Shown here: in pieces, positions 1-10,915 of the stretch | Layout of the letters: every line of letters begins with the position of its first letter | Position numbering within the stretch: the first letter of the stretch is position 1 | Assembly: GCF_030272615.1 (NCBI RefSeq) | Contig: NC_081408.1 | Span: 340,711,293-340,775,292, forward strand | Direction of reading: 5' to 3' | DNA length: 64,000 nucleotides | From: Cryptomeria japonica | Taxonomy: Eukaryota; Streptophyta; Pinopsida; Cupressales; Cupressaceae | The notes under the pieces: model-generated | What the model was told of the DNA's origin: nothing | Database searches by the model: none | Seen by the model: only the letters and a program-made list of their open reading frames with translations | Program-made: the position numbers and the translations under genes

Positions 1-503
1 GTATAAAAGAAAGATAGCCTCATTGGTTTTAGTATCAAAGCTTCCTAGACTTTCTTTATCTCTTTTAATGTAGTACTTGCATCCAAAAATATTAAAATAT
101 TTAATAGAAGCAGCTTTGCCATACTCAGAGTTCATATGGAGTAAAGGTAGATTTTACCCTAATTTATACACTGCCGCATGAATGTAAACTCCTACATGAA
201 CAACCTCTTTCCAATACATGTTTGGTAGATTTGTTTTATTGAGCATTGTGTGAGCCATTTCTTTGACTATTGTATTTTTTTCTCTCAACCACTCCATTTT
301 GTTGGGGTGTTCGAGCAGTAGCATATTGTCTTTTAATGCCACGTCTTTCACAATAATTCATGAATTCTTGTGATGTAAACCTACCACCCTTATCTGATCT
401 TAAGCATTTTAATTTTAGATAAGATTAATGTTCAACCATCTTTTTGAAAATCTTAAACCTGTCAAATGCTTCAGATTTATGTTTAAGAAAAGTGACCCAA
501 GAA
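1..503 (-). pseudogene. Ty1/copia integrase fragment
   Basis: Read on the minus strand, this encodes part of a copia integrase: WVTFLKHKSEAFDRFK near 500, then RSDKGGRF, GIKRQYATARTPQQNGVVER and finally NTIVKEMAHTMLN. The PQQNGVxER block is the conserved C-terminal part of the copia integrase catalytic core. A run of T at about 275-281 shifts the frame between VERKN and NTIVKEM, and TAG/TAA codons interrupt it further. The window edge cuts the left end. At about 503 it joins leader sequence of a Tat-type gypsy element, so it is a broken remnant. The related copia element at 41676-48990 has a similar WVTFLKDKS segment. Confidence 0.85.
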
Positions 504-792
504 GAAATTCGTACGAAATGAATTTAACTATCGTACAACACTGAAAAGGAGCTCATACAACACAAGATTTATTAGCAAATTAACTCACATGACATGAATT
601 TATACCTGATATGACAAGGAAAATGGGCTTGTATGAGTCAGGATTAAGTGTCATCCTGGGCTAAAAGGGAGTTTGTACAAGCTAAAAAGGCAACTCATAC
701 GAATTTCCGAACCAGAGCTGGACAGAGATGAAGTTTGCTGAAGATTAAGAGGCCAAAAGAGATGATTCTGCACCCCACGGTGGGCACCAAAA
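504..792 (-). mobile_element. Leader and primer-binding site of a Tat-like gypsy element (family A)
   Basis: This non-coding stretch closely parallels 15365-15639, the sequence beside another copy of the same LTR. At 773-792 the minus strand reads TTTTGGTGCCCACCGTGGGG immediately after the LTR end, the position and type of a gypsy primer-binding site (TGGYGCCCACCGTGGGG is common in plant gypsy elements). The leader contains many short variants of TACGAC/TATGACA. Only about 290 bp remain before the copia fragment, so the element's body is missing here. Confidence 0.7.
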
Positions 793-1822
793 TGTCATGC
801 TCTATGAAGTGTACCTATACCTACAAACACAATGCACTCAATAAATCATTACAAGCAATGGTTAGTAAATTGAAACAATAAAATGTAAAACCATAGCTAA
901 TTGACTTATTGCCACCTAGTAAATGCGAGTATGAAAAATGCTCTCAGATCTAATTATGCAAATTCCAGTGACTTGACTACACTTAGATGGAGGATTTGAA
1001 TGTTGAAAATGCATGATCTAGCAAGAATAGCATGATTAAGCTATATGAATTCATGATTGATCTAGAAAATGAACTAAGATTAAGATGCAATTAAGCTAAA
1101 ATTGAGCATGATAACATTGCTAAGAATGATAAGCTAGAAGCTAGATGCCTATAGTAATAATGCATAAGATGAGAATGAGATAGGATCCATATTGCTAAAA
1201 ACCAAGGTCTATTTATAGGATTTCCCAAGGCTAAGGGTGAGGTGGCAAGAATCAATGGTCAAGATTGATCTGAAGATATCAATGGTTAAATTGGAGGAGG
1301 ATGACAAAGGGGTTGGATTAAAGGGAACATTTGTCATCTCTATGGTGACAAGTGTCAATAGGCTTCTAGAAGGGTTGGGTTGAAAGGGAACACTTACTGA
1401 CAAGTGTCACAAAGGTTCTAGAACATGTTAGATGAAAGGGGACATGGGGGTAGGTAGAAGGGGTTAAGTTTAGGAATGGTTAGGTTTAGGAGTGGTAGAA
1501 GTTAGGAGAATTTGAATTTAAAAATTCAAATAATAAGAAAAGGCTAATTAATTTAACCAACTCATGGATTTGCTTATTTTTAATTAATTATAGGATTAGA
1601 AGAAATGATTTTGGATGGGGGAATTAATTAAATTTAATTAATTAATCAAACAGGATTATTGAAATGAACCTATTAAATAGATCCTTAGATTTATTAATAA
1701 GTAGATGAAAGTGGAGAAATTTAATCAAATTTCTTAGTGAATTCAATTAAATTGGGGATAAGGGTTAATTAAATAATTTCTTATTTAATTAATTATCTTC
1801 AGACCATTTTTAGGTGTATACA
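793..1822 (-). repeat. LTR of family A, copy i (about 1,030 bp)
   Basis: In its own (minus) orientation the repeat starts TGTATACACCTAAAAATGG and ends GCATGACA, the TG...CA ends of an LTR. Other copies lie at 7249-8247 (minus, lacking its last 29 nt), 15640-16701 (minus) and 26827-27837 (plus). Orientation is set by the plus copy, which follows the coding region and polypurine tract of an A element. Here the primer-binding site lies beside it to the left, making this a 5' LTR. Its right edge cuts directly into family-B LTR sequence at GTTTCC, so it is nested within that LTR. Confidence 0.85.
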
Positions 1823-3313
1823 GTTTCCTTTCTAGGTTTGCACTTTGTGAGTAAGTGTTAGGGTGTGTAGTTAAAATGGCCTTCTTGATGGTCAAAAGAG
1901 GAATAAATTGGTGACAATATTAGAGAGGTTTATAATAGTCTTAGGAATGTTTAAAAAGACATGAATAATGACTTGTACTAGGTTGCCTAAGTTGGCAAAG
2001 CAAAATATGGAAAATTGTAAAAGTTGCCATGAAAAATTTTAAAAGTTGTCCTAAAAGAGTTTAGCGATGGAGTTAGGGTTATCACATTGACCTAAGATGC
2101 CTCCACACATGGGGAAGACTATTTAAACCTTATCTTGCATGGTTACCAAGGTTGGAAGTTTTGATTTTCATGAATGACGGTCTGAAACCACTAATTTTTG
2201 GACTATTATCACTATTTTTGTCTTATTTTGCATAAAAAGTGAACACAAATGGATTGACTCCATTGATCTAGTTTTGGGTAGTAGTTATTTGGTGTGTTCC
2301 AGTACCATTTGTTCCATTTGATTCTTTGTAGATAGTGTTTGTTAGTACTTTTATTGTTTTGTTTTCAAACAACCAGTTTTGGCTTGTAAATAGTAAATCT
2401 GTGTAAAAAATGACTGCCCCATAAAATCCCTCCATGCTACCATCACGGCCTATTGGGAAATTGAAGGAAACCCTATACATAGTGTAAATATGTAGGGAGG
2501 AGTTTTGGAAGCGAAGTTCATCATAGTTGCCACCTTGTTCTAGGTAAGTCCAGGAGCAACCCGACTAGAGGAAACATGGTGTAAATTGAATGTATGTTGT
2601 AGGGGTGACTTCAAAACCCAAACTTTAACATTTGGAATTGAAGGAAAGGTCCATTTAGAGTTTCGGTTGAGAGAGGAAGCTTTGAAAACCTCATTTAATA
2701 ACCTTGTTCCTTTGTTGAACAGTCATAGCTGGTTAAGGCCTAAAAACCCTAGCAAACACTCATTTTTGGGTTAGGGCACTGTACGGAAAGATGGGAGACT
2801 AAAACCAAAAAAATATCTTGAGGATGGGTGAGTGATTAAAGAAAAATAAAACTTTTTGCAACATCTTTTGGACCAATTCCCTCAAAACCTTTAAAAATTG
2901 GATTTAGGAGGCCTAATTGGGGCTCATCCTTGTAGCCCTATTTCTAGGTAATTTTATGAAATCAGTAAGGGTGATGAAGATTGCACAACCTCAAATGGAC
3001 CTATTTGAATTTATTCCATGTTAAATACCACCTCCACACCTCTGCAATGTCTTATAACAGTATGGGGGTGAAAAGTGAGAAGTTGACAAGTTGTAGTCAA
3101 TATTGCAAGATTGACCATATGGGAAACACATTGAATTGGTAGGGTTCCTAGTCAAAACACTTGTTGCAAACACCTTAAGGTTGGTAAAGAGAAACTCCTA
3201 GTAGAGATTGGAAAGGACTTGGATGTCTTGTAGCATATCTAGACCTAGTGAGGTTGGTGGAATTGAGCAACACTAACTAGGTGAAGTGTGAGCAAGCTAG
3301 CTAAACCCTATCA
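1823..3313 (+). repeat. 3' portion of the 5' LTR of B copy 1 (chromovirus)
   Basis: The 1,491-bp segment matches 8248-9738 (direct, same length, only scattered differences) and the inverse of 32698-34190. It ends CCCTATCA just before the primer-binding site. The first ~160 bp of the LTR, known from 34200-34357, are missing because an A-family LTR sits at this point. Reading frames inside (for example 2586-2774) are short and recur only because the LTR is repeated, so I do not call them genes. Confidence 0.85.
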
Positions 3314-3316
3314 AAT

Positions 3317-3329
3317 TGGTATCAGAGCC
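3317..3329 (+). other. Primer-binding site, initiator tRNA-Met type (B copy 1)
   Basis: TGGTATCAGAGCC lies three bases past the LTR end. It is complementary to the 3' end of plant initiator tRNA-Met, the usual primer for many copia and chromovirus elements. The same site occurs inverted at 32681-32694 in copy 2. Confidence 0.85.
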
Positions 3330-3354
3330 TATAAGATTTGGGCTAGGAGAGTAG

Positions 3355-4455
3355 ATGTCCTCAATGGAATATATAGGAGACAACACCATGGTTACCAATG
3401 CAAAGTTGGCAAAGAAAGTGGATGATCAGGAGGAAGAGAATAGGCTCCTGAAGGAAAAATGTGTAGAATTAGAAGGTAAGCTTGGTGAGATTGAAACAAA
3501 GGCAGATGAAGTGTTGGTATAGGTTGAAGGAGCAGAAGTAAAGGGTAAAGAGGTGTCAGAAGTAGACAAAGTACCTAAACCTGGTCGTGTTTTATAAAAA
3601 GAACCTTTCCTAAAGGTATTGAAAGCCTTAAGTGGTAAATCACTAGAAGGATTGCCATTGTTTACTGGTAGGATGGAAGTAGAAGTGGTTCTAGAATGGA
3701 TAGAGGGCATGGAGAGCCATTTTGAATGTGAAGGCATAACTGAAGCTCAAAGAGTCAAAGTGGCCAAGTCTAGGATGAGGGGAACCGCTCTCACATGGTG
3801 GAAATTTGTGCAGGATGAGAGGAAGAAAGTAGGTAAAAGTCCCATCTCTTCTTGGAAAGGGATGTTAGTCAAAATCAAAGAAGCCTATCTCCCTGATGAC
3901 TATGAAGTGCAGATCCATAGGAAAAGACAAAAACTAAGACAAAAAGACCTTGATGTAAGTATTTATATGGAATAGTTTCACAAACTTAGCTTTAGATCTC
4001 ATGCGGTGGAAGAAGAAAGCCTTAAGGTAGCTAGGTACCTATATGGACTAAAATGGAACATCCAAGAAGAAATCAGTCTATTGAGCCCAAAGACAATTCA
4101 TCAAATCTATCAAATTGCCCTTAAAGTGGAAGAAAAACTGAAAATAAAACATGATTCAAGTAGTAAAAGGGGCAAAGGTAGAGGAAAAGAAAATAGAGGT
4201 CATAGGGGAGGCTTTGGAGGAAGAAACTTAGAGAGAAGAACACAAGGTGAGTCTAAACTCAATGCATAGTAAGAAGGTGGCACTTGTAAAGGAGGATTCA
4301 ATAGAGGAAGGGGGTCAAACAATGGTTTTAGAGGAAGGTCTAGTGGACAAGGTAGAGGTTCCTCATATTTTTCCTCAATGAAATGTTACCATTGCAATCA
4401 GCTAGTTTATCCAGCATATAGGTGTCCAGAGAAGGGATCATCATCACAGAGTAGT
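3355..4455 (+). pseudogene. Gag region of chromovirus B, copy 1
   Basis: The likely start is the ATG at 3355, 26 bases after the primer-binding site. It is followed by a charged coiled segment and then the retrotransposon gag domain (about 3619-4100, with ALTWWKFV and SWKGMLVKIKEAYLPDDYE). A basic Gly/Arg-rich stretch and a zinc-knuckle-like motif CYHCNQLVYPAYRC (about 4381-4422) follow. In the knuckle, the usual Gly and His of CX2CX4HX4C are Val and Tyr, so zinc binding is probably lost; copy 2 has the same change. In-frame stops occur at 3520, 3595, 3973 and 4267/4270, but the frame never shifts. Confidence 0.85.
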
Positions 4456-5112
4456 GAAAGGAGAGTGAACTATCTTCAAGAAGAAACTTCAAGCAACAAG
4501 ACTTTAGAGGTTGCCTTAGAATCAGAAGTAGGTGACAACCTGATGATAAGAAGAACTTTGAGAAAAGAACCTATTAGAGAAGAGCCTAGCCAAAGGAGGT
4601 CATTATTTAGGATCAACTGCAAGATTATGGACAAAGTTTGCAAAGTGATCATTGACTTAGGGTCAACAGACAACATTATGTCAGAAGAAGCAGTGAGTAA
4701 GCTTAAATTACAAAGGATACCTCACAACAACCCATATAGGGTCACTTGGTTTAACAAAGGCCAACATGTCCTAGTCAATGAGCAAGCATGGGTGGATTTC
4801 ACTATTGGAAGGTATAAGGACAAAGTGTTATGTGATGTCCTACCCATGGATGCGTGTCATCTTCTATTAGGAAGACCATGGAAATTCGATAGACAAGCTA
4901 TTCATGATGGAGCCAAGAATGCATATTCATTCATTCAAGATGGAGTCACATTCAAGATACAGTCTATCCTTGAGGAAGGTGAAAAGAGAGCAGCAAGTCC
5001 TAATGTCCTTTTGGTGAGTGGAAAATAGTTCTTGAAGACACTTGAGGAAGGTGAAGGAATAGGGTTTGCATTAGTGATGAAACCTAAAGAGGAAGACAAA
5101 AAGGAGAAATGA
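4456..5112 (+). pseudogene. Aspartic protease region of chromovirus B, copy 1
   Basis: It continues in the same frame as gag. DLGSTDNIMSEEAV (about 4651-4692) is the retropepsin active-site region, usually DSGST/DSGAT. The flap and later LLGRPW motif (about 4864-4884) are typical of plant gypsy proteases. Stops at 5026 (TAG) and 5110 (TGA) separate it from the reverse transcriptase. Codons flanking the stops agree with former Gln and Arg codons. Confidence 0.85.
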
Positions 5113-6480
5113 GATTTTCCAATAGAGGCTCAAGACCTATTGAAACAGTTCAAAGGGATAGTGAGTGAGGGACAGCCAGCCACCTTACCTCCTAAAAGAG
5201 CCATAAGCCATCAAATTAACTTCATACCCAAAGTATCCTTACCTAACAAGGTGGCTTGCAAAATGACTCCCCAACAAAATGTACATATTGCTAAACAAAT
5301 CCAAGAGCTTTTAGACCAAGGCCTAATTAGGAAAAGAATTAGGCCTTGTGTTGTACCTACAATTTTAGCCCCAAAGAAAGGTGGTACTTGGAGATTGTGC
5401 ATTGACTCTAGGGCTATAAATAGGATCACCATTAGATATAGGTTTCCAATTTCTAGAATAGAAGACCTAATGGATTGTTTGGGAAAAGCCAAATACTTTA
5501 CCAAGATTGACCTTAAAAGTGGATACCACCAAATTAGGATTAAGGAGGGTGATGAATGGAAAACAACATTCAAGACAACAGAGGGTCTTTATGAATGGCT
5601 TGCAATGCCATTTGTCTTATCAAATGCCCCAAGCACCTTCATGAGGCTCATGAATTAGGTGATGAAGGACTTCATAGGTAAATTTGTGGTGGTATATTTA
5701 GATGATATTCTCATTTTCAGTAAGGATAGGGAAGATCATGTTAATCATTTGCAAGTTGTGCTACAAAGACTTTATGAAGAGAAGCTAACCATGAACTTAG
5801 ACAAGTGTGAATTTGTTAGGCAAGAGTTGGTTTACCTTGGGTTTGTGTTGTCACATGGGAATCTCAAGATAGATCCTAGAAAGGTTGAAGCCATAGTAAG
5901 TTGGCCTACTCCTAAGTCAGCAATAGAGGTGAGAAGCTTCCATGGACTAGCTCAGTATTACAGGAAGTTCATTAGGCAATTCAGTGCTATATGTGCACCA
6001 ATATTGGACACTATTAGAGGTGGAACGAAGGAAAATTTTTAGTGGAATGAACAAGAAAATAAAGGTTTTGAAACCTTGAAAGAAAGGATAGCCACTCAAC
6101 CAGTGTTGGTGTTGCCTAGTTTTGAAAAAAATTTGATAGTGGAATGTGATGCAAGCAATGTTGCAGTAGGTGTTGTCCTAAGTTAGGAAGAAAGACCAGT
6201 AGCTTTTCATAGTGAAAAGCTAAGTGATGCTAAGAGGAAATACTCCTCATATGACTTGGAGTTATATGCATTAGTGCAAGCTTTGAGGAAGTGGAGACAC
6301 TATCTCTTTCCTAAGGAATTTGTAGTCTGCATAGACAATCAATATTTAAGCTTTCTAAACTCATAAGACAAACTCAGTCACAAACACATGAAGTGGGTAG
6401 AATATATGCAAGCCTACACATTCACAATAAATAATGAAAAAGGTCAACTAAACAAGGTTGTTGATGCATTGAATAGGAGA
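5113..6480 (+). pseudogene. Reverse transcriptase and RNase H of chromovirus B, copy 1
   Basis: Gypsy RT blocks appear in order: [55 protein letters not shown] and the catalytic YLDDILIFS (about 5695-5721). The connection and RNase H follow (VECDASNVAVGVVLS, KYSSYDLELYALVQALRKWRHYL, CIDNQ). TAG at 5656 falls just before the YLDD block. Further stops lie at 6040 (private to this copy), 6184 and 6364 (both shared with copy 2). All lie in one uninterrupted frame. Confidence 0.9.
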
Positions 6481-7248
6481 CTCTTGACAGTCCAAGAAAT
6501 TCAGTTAAGAAGCACAGGTTTTGACAATTTTAGAGACCTATACCTGGATGATGAAGAATTCTCAAATGCCTACAAGGTATGCAAAGAGTATCAAATTCAT
6601 TTTCATAGTGAGCATTCTGATTTTACCTTGCAAGATGGGTTATTGTTTAGAGGAGGGAAACTTTGTGTGCCTAGAGGATCAATAAGGGAAAATATCATAC
6701 AAGAGAAGCATAATGACAGTCTTAGTGGTCATTTTGGAGTCAACAAAACCCAAGAGCTAGTTCAAAGGTATTAATATTGGCCTAGGATGAATCAAGATGT
6801 TAGGAAGTATGTGGAAACTTGTATTGTTTGTCAAAAGGCCAAGGGCACATCTTCAAATGTCAGTTTATACCAACCTCTTCCCATACCAAATAGACCTTGG
6901 GAGTGCATTAGTATGGATTTTGTAGTACGTTTGCCAAGGAAAAAGAAGGGATTTAATAGCATTTATGTCATAGTGGACAAATTTAGTAAGATGGCCCACT
7001 TTGTACCTTGCAAGACCACTCATGATGCATGTCATATAGCTCATTTTTTCTTCAAGGAAGCAATAAGGATACATGGTTTACCCATGAGAATTGTTTCAGA
7101 TAAGGACTCAAAGTTAATGAGTCATTTTTGGAAGACACTTTGGCAAAAGCTTGGCACCAACCTATCTTTTGGATCAACCTACCATCCACAAACAGATGGG
7201 CAGACCGAAGTGGTTAATAGGAGCTTAGGAAACTTATTGAGGTACCTT
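6481..7248 (+). pseudogene. Integrase of chromovirus B, copy 1, truncated
   Basis: The HHCC zinc domain is visible (EKHNDSLSGHFGVNKT... CIVCQKAKG), followed by the catalytic core with SMDFVVRLP and IVSDKDSKLMSHFW (D,D of the DDE triad) and YHPQTDGQTEVVNRS (E). TAA at 6772 interrupts the zinc domain. The core ends at RYLT (about 7248), where the sequence jumps into an A-family LTR across a few shared bases. The C-terminal integrase domain and chromodomain, present in copy 2, are deleted. Confidence 0.9.
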
Positions 7249-8247
7249 ACAAACACAATGCACTCAATAAATCATTACAAGCAATGGTTAGTAAATTGAA
7301 ACAATAAAATGTAAAACCATAGCTAATTGACTTATTACCACCTAGTAAATGCGAGTATGAAAAATGCTCTCAGATCTAATTATGCAAATTCCAATGACTT
7401 GACTACACTTAGATGGAGGATTTGAATGTTGAAAATGCATGATCTAGCAAGAATAGCATGATTGAGCTATATGAATTCATGATTGATCTAGAAAATGAAC
7501 TAAGATTAAGATGCAATTAAGCTAAAATTGAGCATGATAACATTGCTAAGAATGATAAGCTAGAAGCTAGATGCCTATAGTAATAATGCATAAGATGAGA
7601 ATGAGATAGGATCCATATTGCTAAAAACCAAGGTCTATTTATAGGATTTCCCAAGGCTAAGGGTGAGGTGGCAAGAATCAATGGTCAAGATTGATCTGAA
7701 GATATCAATGGTTAAATTGGAGGAGGATGACAAAGGGGTTGGATTAAAGGGAACATTTGTCATCTCTATGGTGACAAGTGTCAATAGGCTTCTAGAAGGG
7801 TTGGGTTGAAAGGGAACACTTACTGACAAGTGACACAAAGGTTCTAGAACATGTTAGATGAAAGGGGATATGGGGGTAGGTAGAAGGGGTTAAGTTTAGG
7901 AATGGTTAGGTTTAGGAGTGGTAGAAGTTAGGAAATTTGAATTTAAAAATTCAAATAATAAGAAAAGGCTAATTAATTTAACCAACTCATGGATTTTCTT
8001 ATTTTTAATTAATTGTAGGATTAGAAGAAATGATTTTGGATGGGGGAATTAATTAATTTTAATTAATTAATCAAACGGGATTATTGAAATGAACCTATTA
8101 AATAAATCCTTAGATTTATTAATAAGTAGATGAAAGTGGAGAAATTTAATCAAATTTCTTAGTGAATTCAATTAAATTGGGGATAAGGGTTAATTAAATA
8201 ATTTCTTATTTAATTAATTATCTTCAGACCATTTTTAGGTGTATACA
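7249..8247 (-). repeat. LTR of family A, partial copy ii
   Basis: This matches 822-1822 at very high identity but lacks 29 bp at the edge facing the integrase. The right edge again runs into GTTTCC of the B LTR, exactly as at 1822/1823. Together with the next feature it forms a ~2,490-bp direct repeat of 822-3313. Confidence 0.85.
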
Positions 8248-9738
8248 GTTTCCTTTCTAGGTTTGCACTTTGTGAGTAAGTGTTAGGGTGTGTAGTTAAA
8301 ATGGCCTTCTTGATGGTCAAAAGAGGAATAAATTGGTGAGAGTATTAGAGAGGTTTATAATAGTCTTAGGAATGTTTAAAAAGACATGAATAATGAATTG
8401 TACTAGGTTGCCTAAGTTGGCAAAGCAAAATATGGAAAATTGTAAAAGTTGCCATGACAAATTTTAAAAGTTGTCCTAAAAGAGTTTAGCGATGGAGTTA
8501 GGGTTATCACATTGACCTAAAGTTCTTCCACACATGGGGAAGACTATTTAAACCTTATCTTGCATGGTTACCAAGGTTGGAAGTTTTGATTTTCATGAAT
8601 GACGGTCTGAAACCACTCATTTTTGGGCTGTTATCACTATTTTTGTCTTATTTTGCATAAAAAGTGAACACAAATGGATTGAATCCATTGATCTAGTTTT
8701 GGGTAGTAGTTATTTGGTATGTTCCAGTACCATTTGTTCCATTTGATTCTTTGTAGATAGTGTTTGTTAGTACTTTTATTGTTTTGTTTTCAAACAACCA
8801 ATTTTGGCTTGTAAATAGTAAATCTGTGTAAAAAATGACTGCCCCATAAAATCCCTCCATGCTACCATCATGGACTATTGGGAAATTGAAGGAAACCCTA
8901 TGCATAGTGTTAATATGTAGGGAGGAGTTTTGGAAGTGAAGTTCATCATAGTTGCCACCTTGTTCTAGGCAAGTCCAGGAGCAACCCGACTAGAGGAAAC
9001 ATGGTGTAAATTGAATGTATGTTGCAGGGGTGACTTCAAAACCCAAACTTTCACATTTGGAATTGAAGGAAAGGTCCATTTAGAGTTTTGGTTGAGAGAG
9101 GAAGCTTTGACAACCTCATTTCATAACCTTGTTCCTTTGTTGAACAGTCACAGCTGGTTAAGGCCTAAAAACCCTAGCAAACACTCATTTTTGGGGTAGG
9201 GCACTGTACGGCAAGATGGGAGACTAAAACCAAAAAAATATCTTGAGGATGGGTGAGTGATTAAAGAAAAATAAAACTTTTTGCAAGATCTTTTGGACCA
9301 ATTCCCTCAAAACCTTTAAAAATTGGATTTAGGAGGCCTAATTGGGGCTCATCCTTGTAGCCCTATTTCTAGGTAATTTTATGAAATCAGTAAGGGTGAT
9401 GAATATTGCACAAACTAAAATGGACCTATTTGAATTTATTCCATGTTAAATACCACCTCCACACCTCTACAATGTCTTATAACAGTATGGGGGTGAAAAG
9501 TGAGAAGTTGACAAGTTGTAGTCAATATTGCAAGATTGACCATATGGGAAACACATTGAACTGGTAGGGATCCTAGTCAAAACACTTGTTGCAAACACCT
9601 TAAGATTGTAAAAGAGAAAGTCCTAGAAGATATTGGGATGGACTTAGAGGTCTTGTAGCATAGCTAGACCTGGTGAGTTTGGTGGAATTGAGCAACACTA
9701 ACTAGGTGAAGTGTGAGCAAGCTAGGTAAACCCTATCA
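8248..9738 (+). repeat. 3' portion of the 3' LTR of B copy 1
   Basis: It is the 1,491-bp partner of 1823-3313 and ends CCCTATCA. The next bases are ACATGGACCTCGAC, which belong to the leader of family D. This flank pairs with that of B copy 2 (see findings). Confidence 0.85.
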
Positions 9739-10060
9739 ACATGGACCTCGACTCTTTTTCCAAAATTTTAGGATCATAATTTTATAATATTATAATTCTT
9801 AACCCCAATAAATTGGTGGTAAATTCAAATCCTAGGTCAACCTAAAGACAAAATTAAGCAAAAATTAAGATCTAGGGTTTCATACATAAGAGCTCTCTTT
9901 CTTCATTTTAAGGCACCTAATCGAATCTAGGAAAACATTGTTGGAGTGAGCACAAGGAGCCTTTTATTTAGTGAAAGAGAAGCCTATATCAAGCCTTGAA
10001 GACATTAAAGAGTAAACAGAGACATAATGGAAAATATCTCACGTTTGAGAGGCATTCTCC
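9739..10060 (+). mobile_element. Fragment of the family D leader
   Basis: The reverse complement of about 40270-40627 matches this stretch, including the junction CATGG(A/T)CCTCGAC just inside the D LTR, a poly-T/AAAATTTT stretch, and CTTGAAGACATT(A/G)AAGAGTAA. Similarity fades near 10060. No D LTR is attached; B copy 1 abuts it on the left. Confidence 0.75.
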
Positions 10061-10257
10061 CTGTTAGTGCATGCAAACTTATTTGTTGGAGATAAATGAT
10101 GGCATACTTAGTGTTACATGATTATGGCATGTGACCTATATGATTAAGATTAGGCCTAACCTTTTGATGTTATAAGATCTTGTGAAGAGATGACATACTA
10201 AGCACCATTAATTTCATTTGCTTGCTAGAGAGATGTTAGTCATATTAAAGGATGTTT

Positions 10258-10915
10258 GGTGGATTATTAGGATCTTGATTTTCAATGATTTGGTTGTTTA
10301 TGATTGAATAGTGGATGAGGATACTATATGGGGCATTCAAAGGTGATGATATGGATATTAGATGAGGAGAGTGAGTTGGAGAGAGATGGTAACATATTAT
10401 GCTCCACTCCCATTAGTTACGATATGTGTTATTGACATACACATATATCTTCATAAGTAGTCTAATAAGTTTTTAGCAAGTTGGGGACACACATTGGAGT
10501 GTATGATCATGTATGGGATTTTATTTTCATGGGGTTCATGTTTGTTGGTCCACCTATATCATGATTTGCATTAGTTTGTATACCTAGGTGGATTCTTAGG
10601 ATCTTCATTATCATTGATTTGGTTATTTATTATTGAGTAGAAGATGAGGATACTTTGTGATGAGAATTCAAAGATGATTATATGGATATTAGATGAGGAG
10701 AGTGAGTTGGAGAGAGATGGTTACATATTGTGCTCCACTCCCATTAGTTACTACATCTGTTATTGACATACACATATATCTTGATAGGTAGTCTAATGAG
10801 TTTTTAGCAAGTTGGGGACACACATTGGAGTGTATGATACTGGATGGGACTTGATTTTCATGGGGTTCATGTTTTTTTTCCCAGCTATGTCATGATTTGC
10901 ATCATTTTGTATATC
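10258..10915. repeat. Tandem duplication, unit about 329 bp
   Basis: 10258-10586 and 10587-10915 are two diverged head-to-tail copies. Both contain GGATATTAGATGAGGAGAG, a run ending GCTCCACTCCCATTAGTTAC, CATACACATATATCTT and AAGTTGGGGACACACATTGG in the same order. There is no open frame of note. The stretch 10061-10257 before it holds nothing I recognise. Confidence 0.85.

Noticed and set aside
1209-1403. 64-codon minus frame recurring at 7635-7838 and 27226-27420
   Set aside because: It lies in the A LTR and ends at the TATA-like CTATAAATAGA. The repeated sequence explains the recurrence.
2268-2774. Frames of 62-70 codons recurring at 8693-9199 and 33236-33424
   Set aside because: Conserved only because they lie in the B LTR. 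They vary like non-coding DNA, and the third copy is broken.
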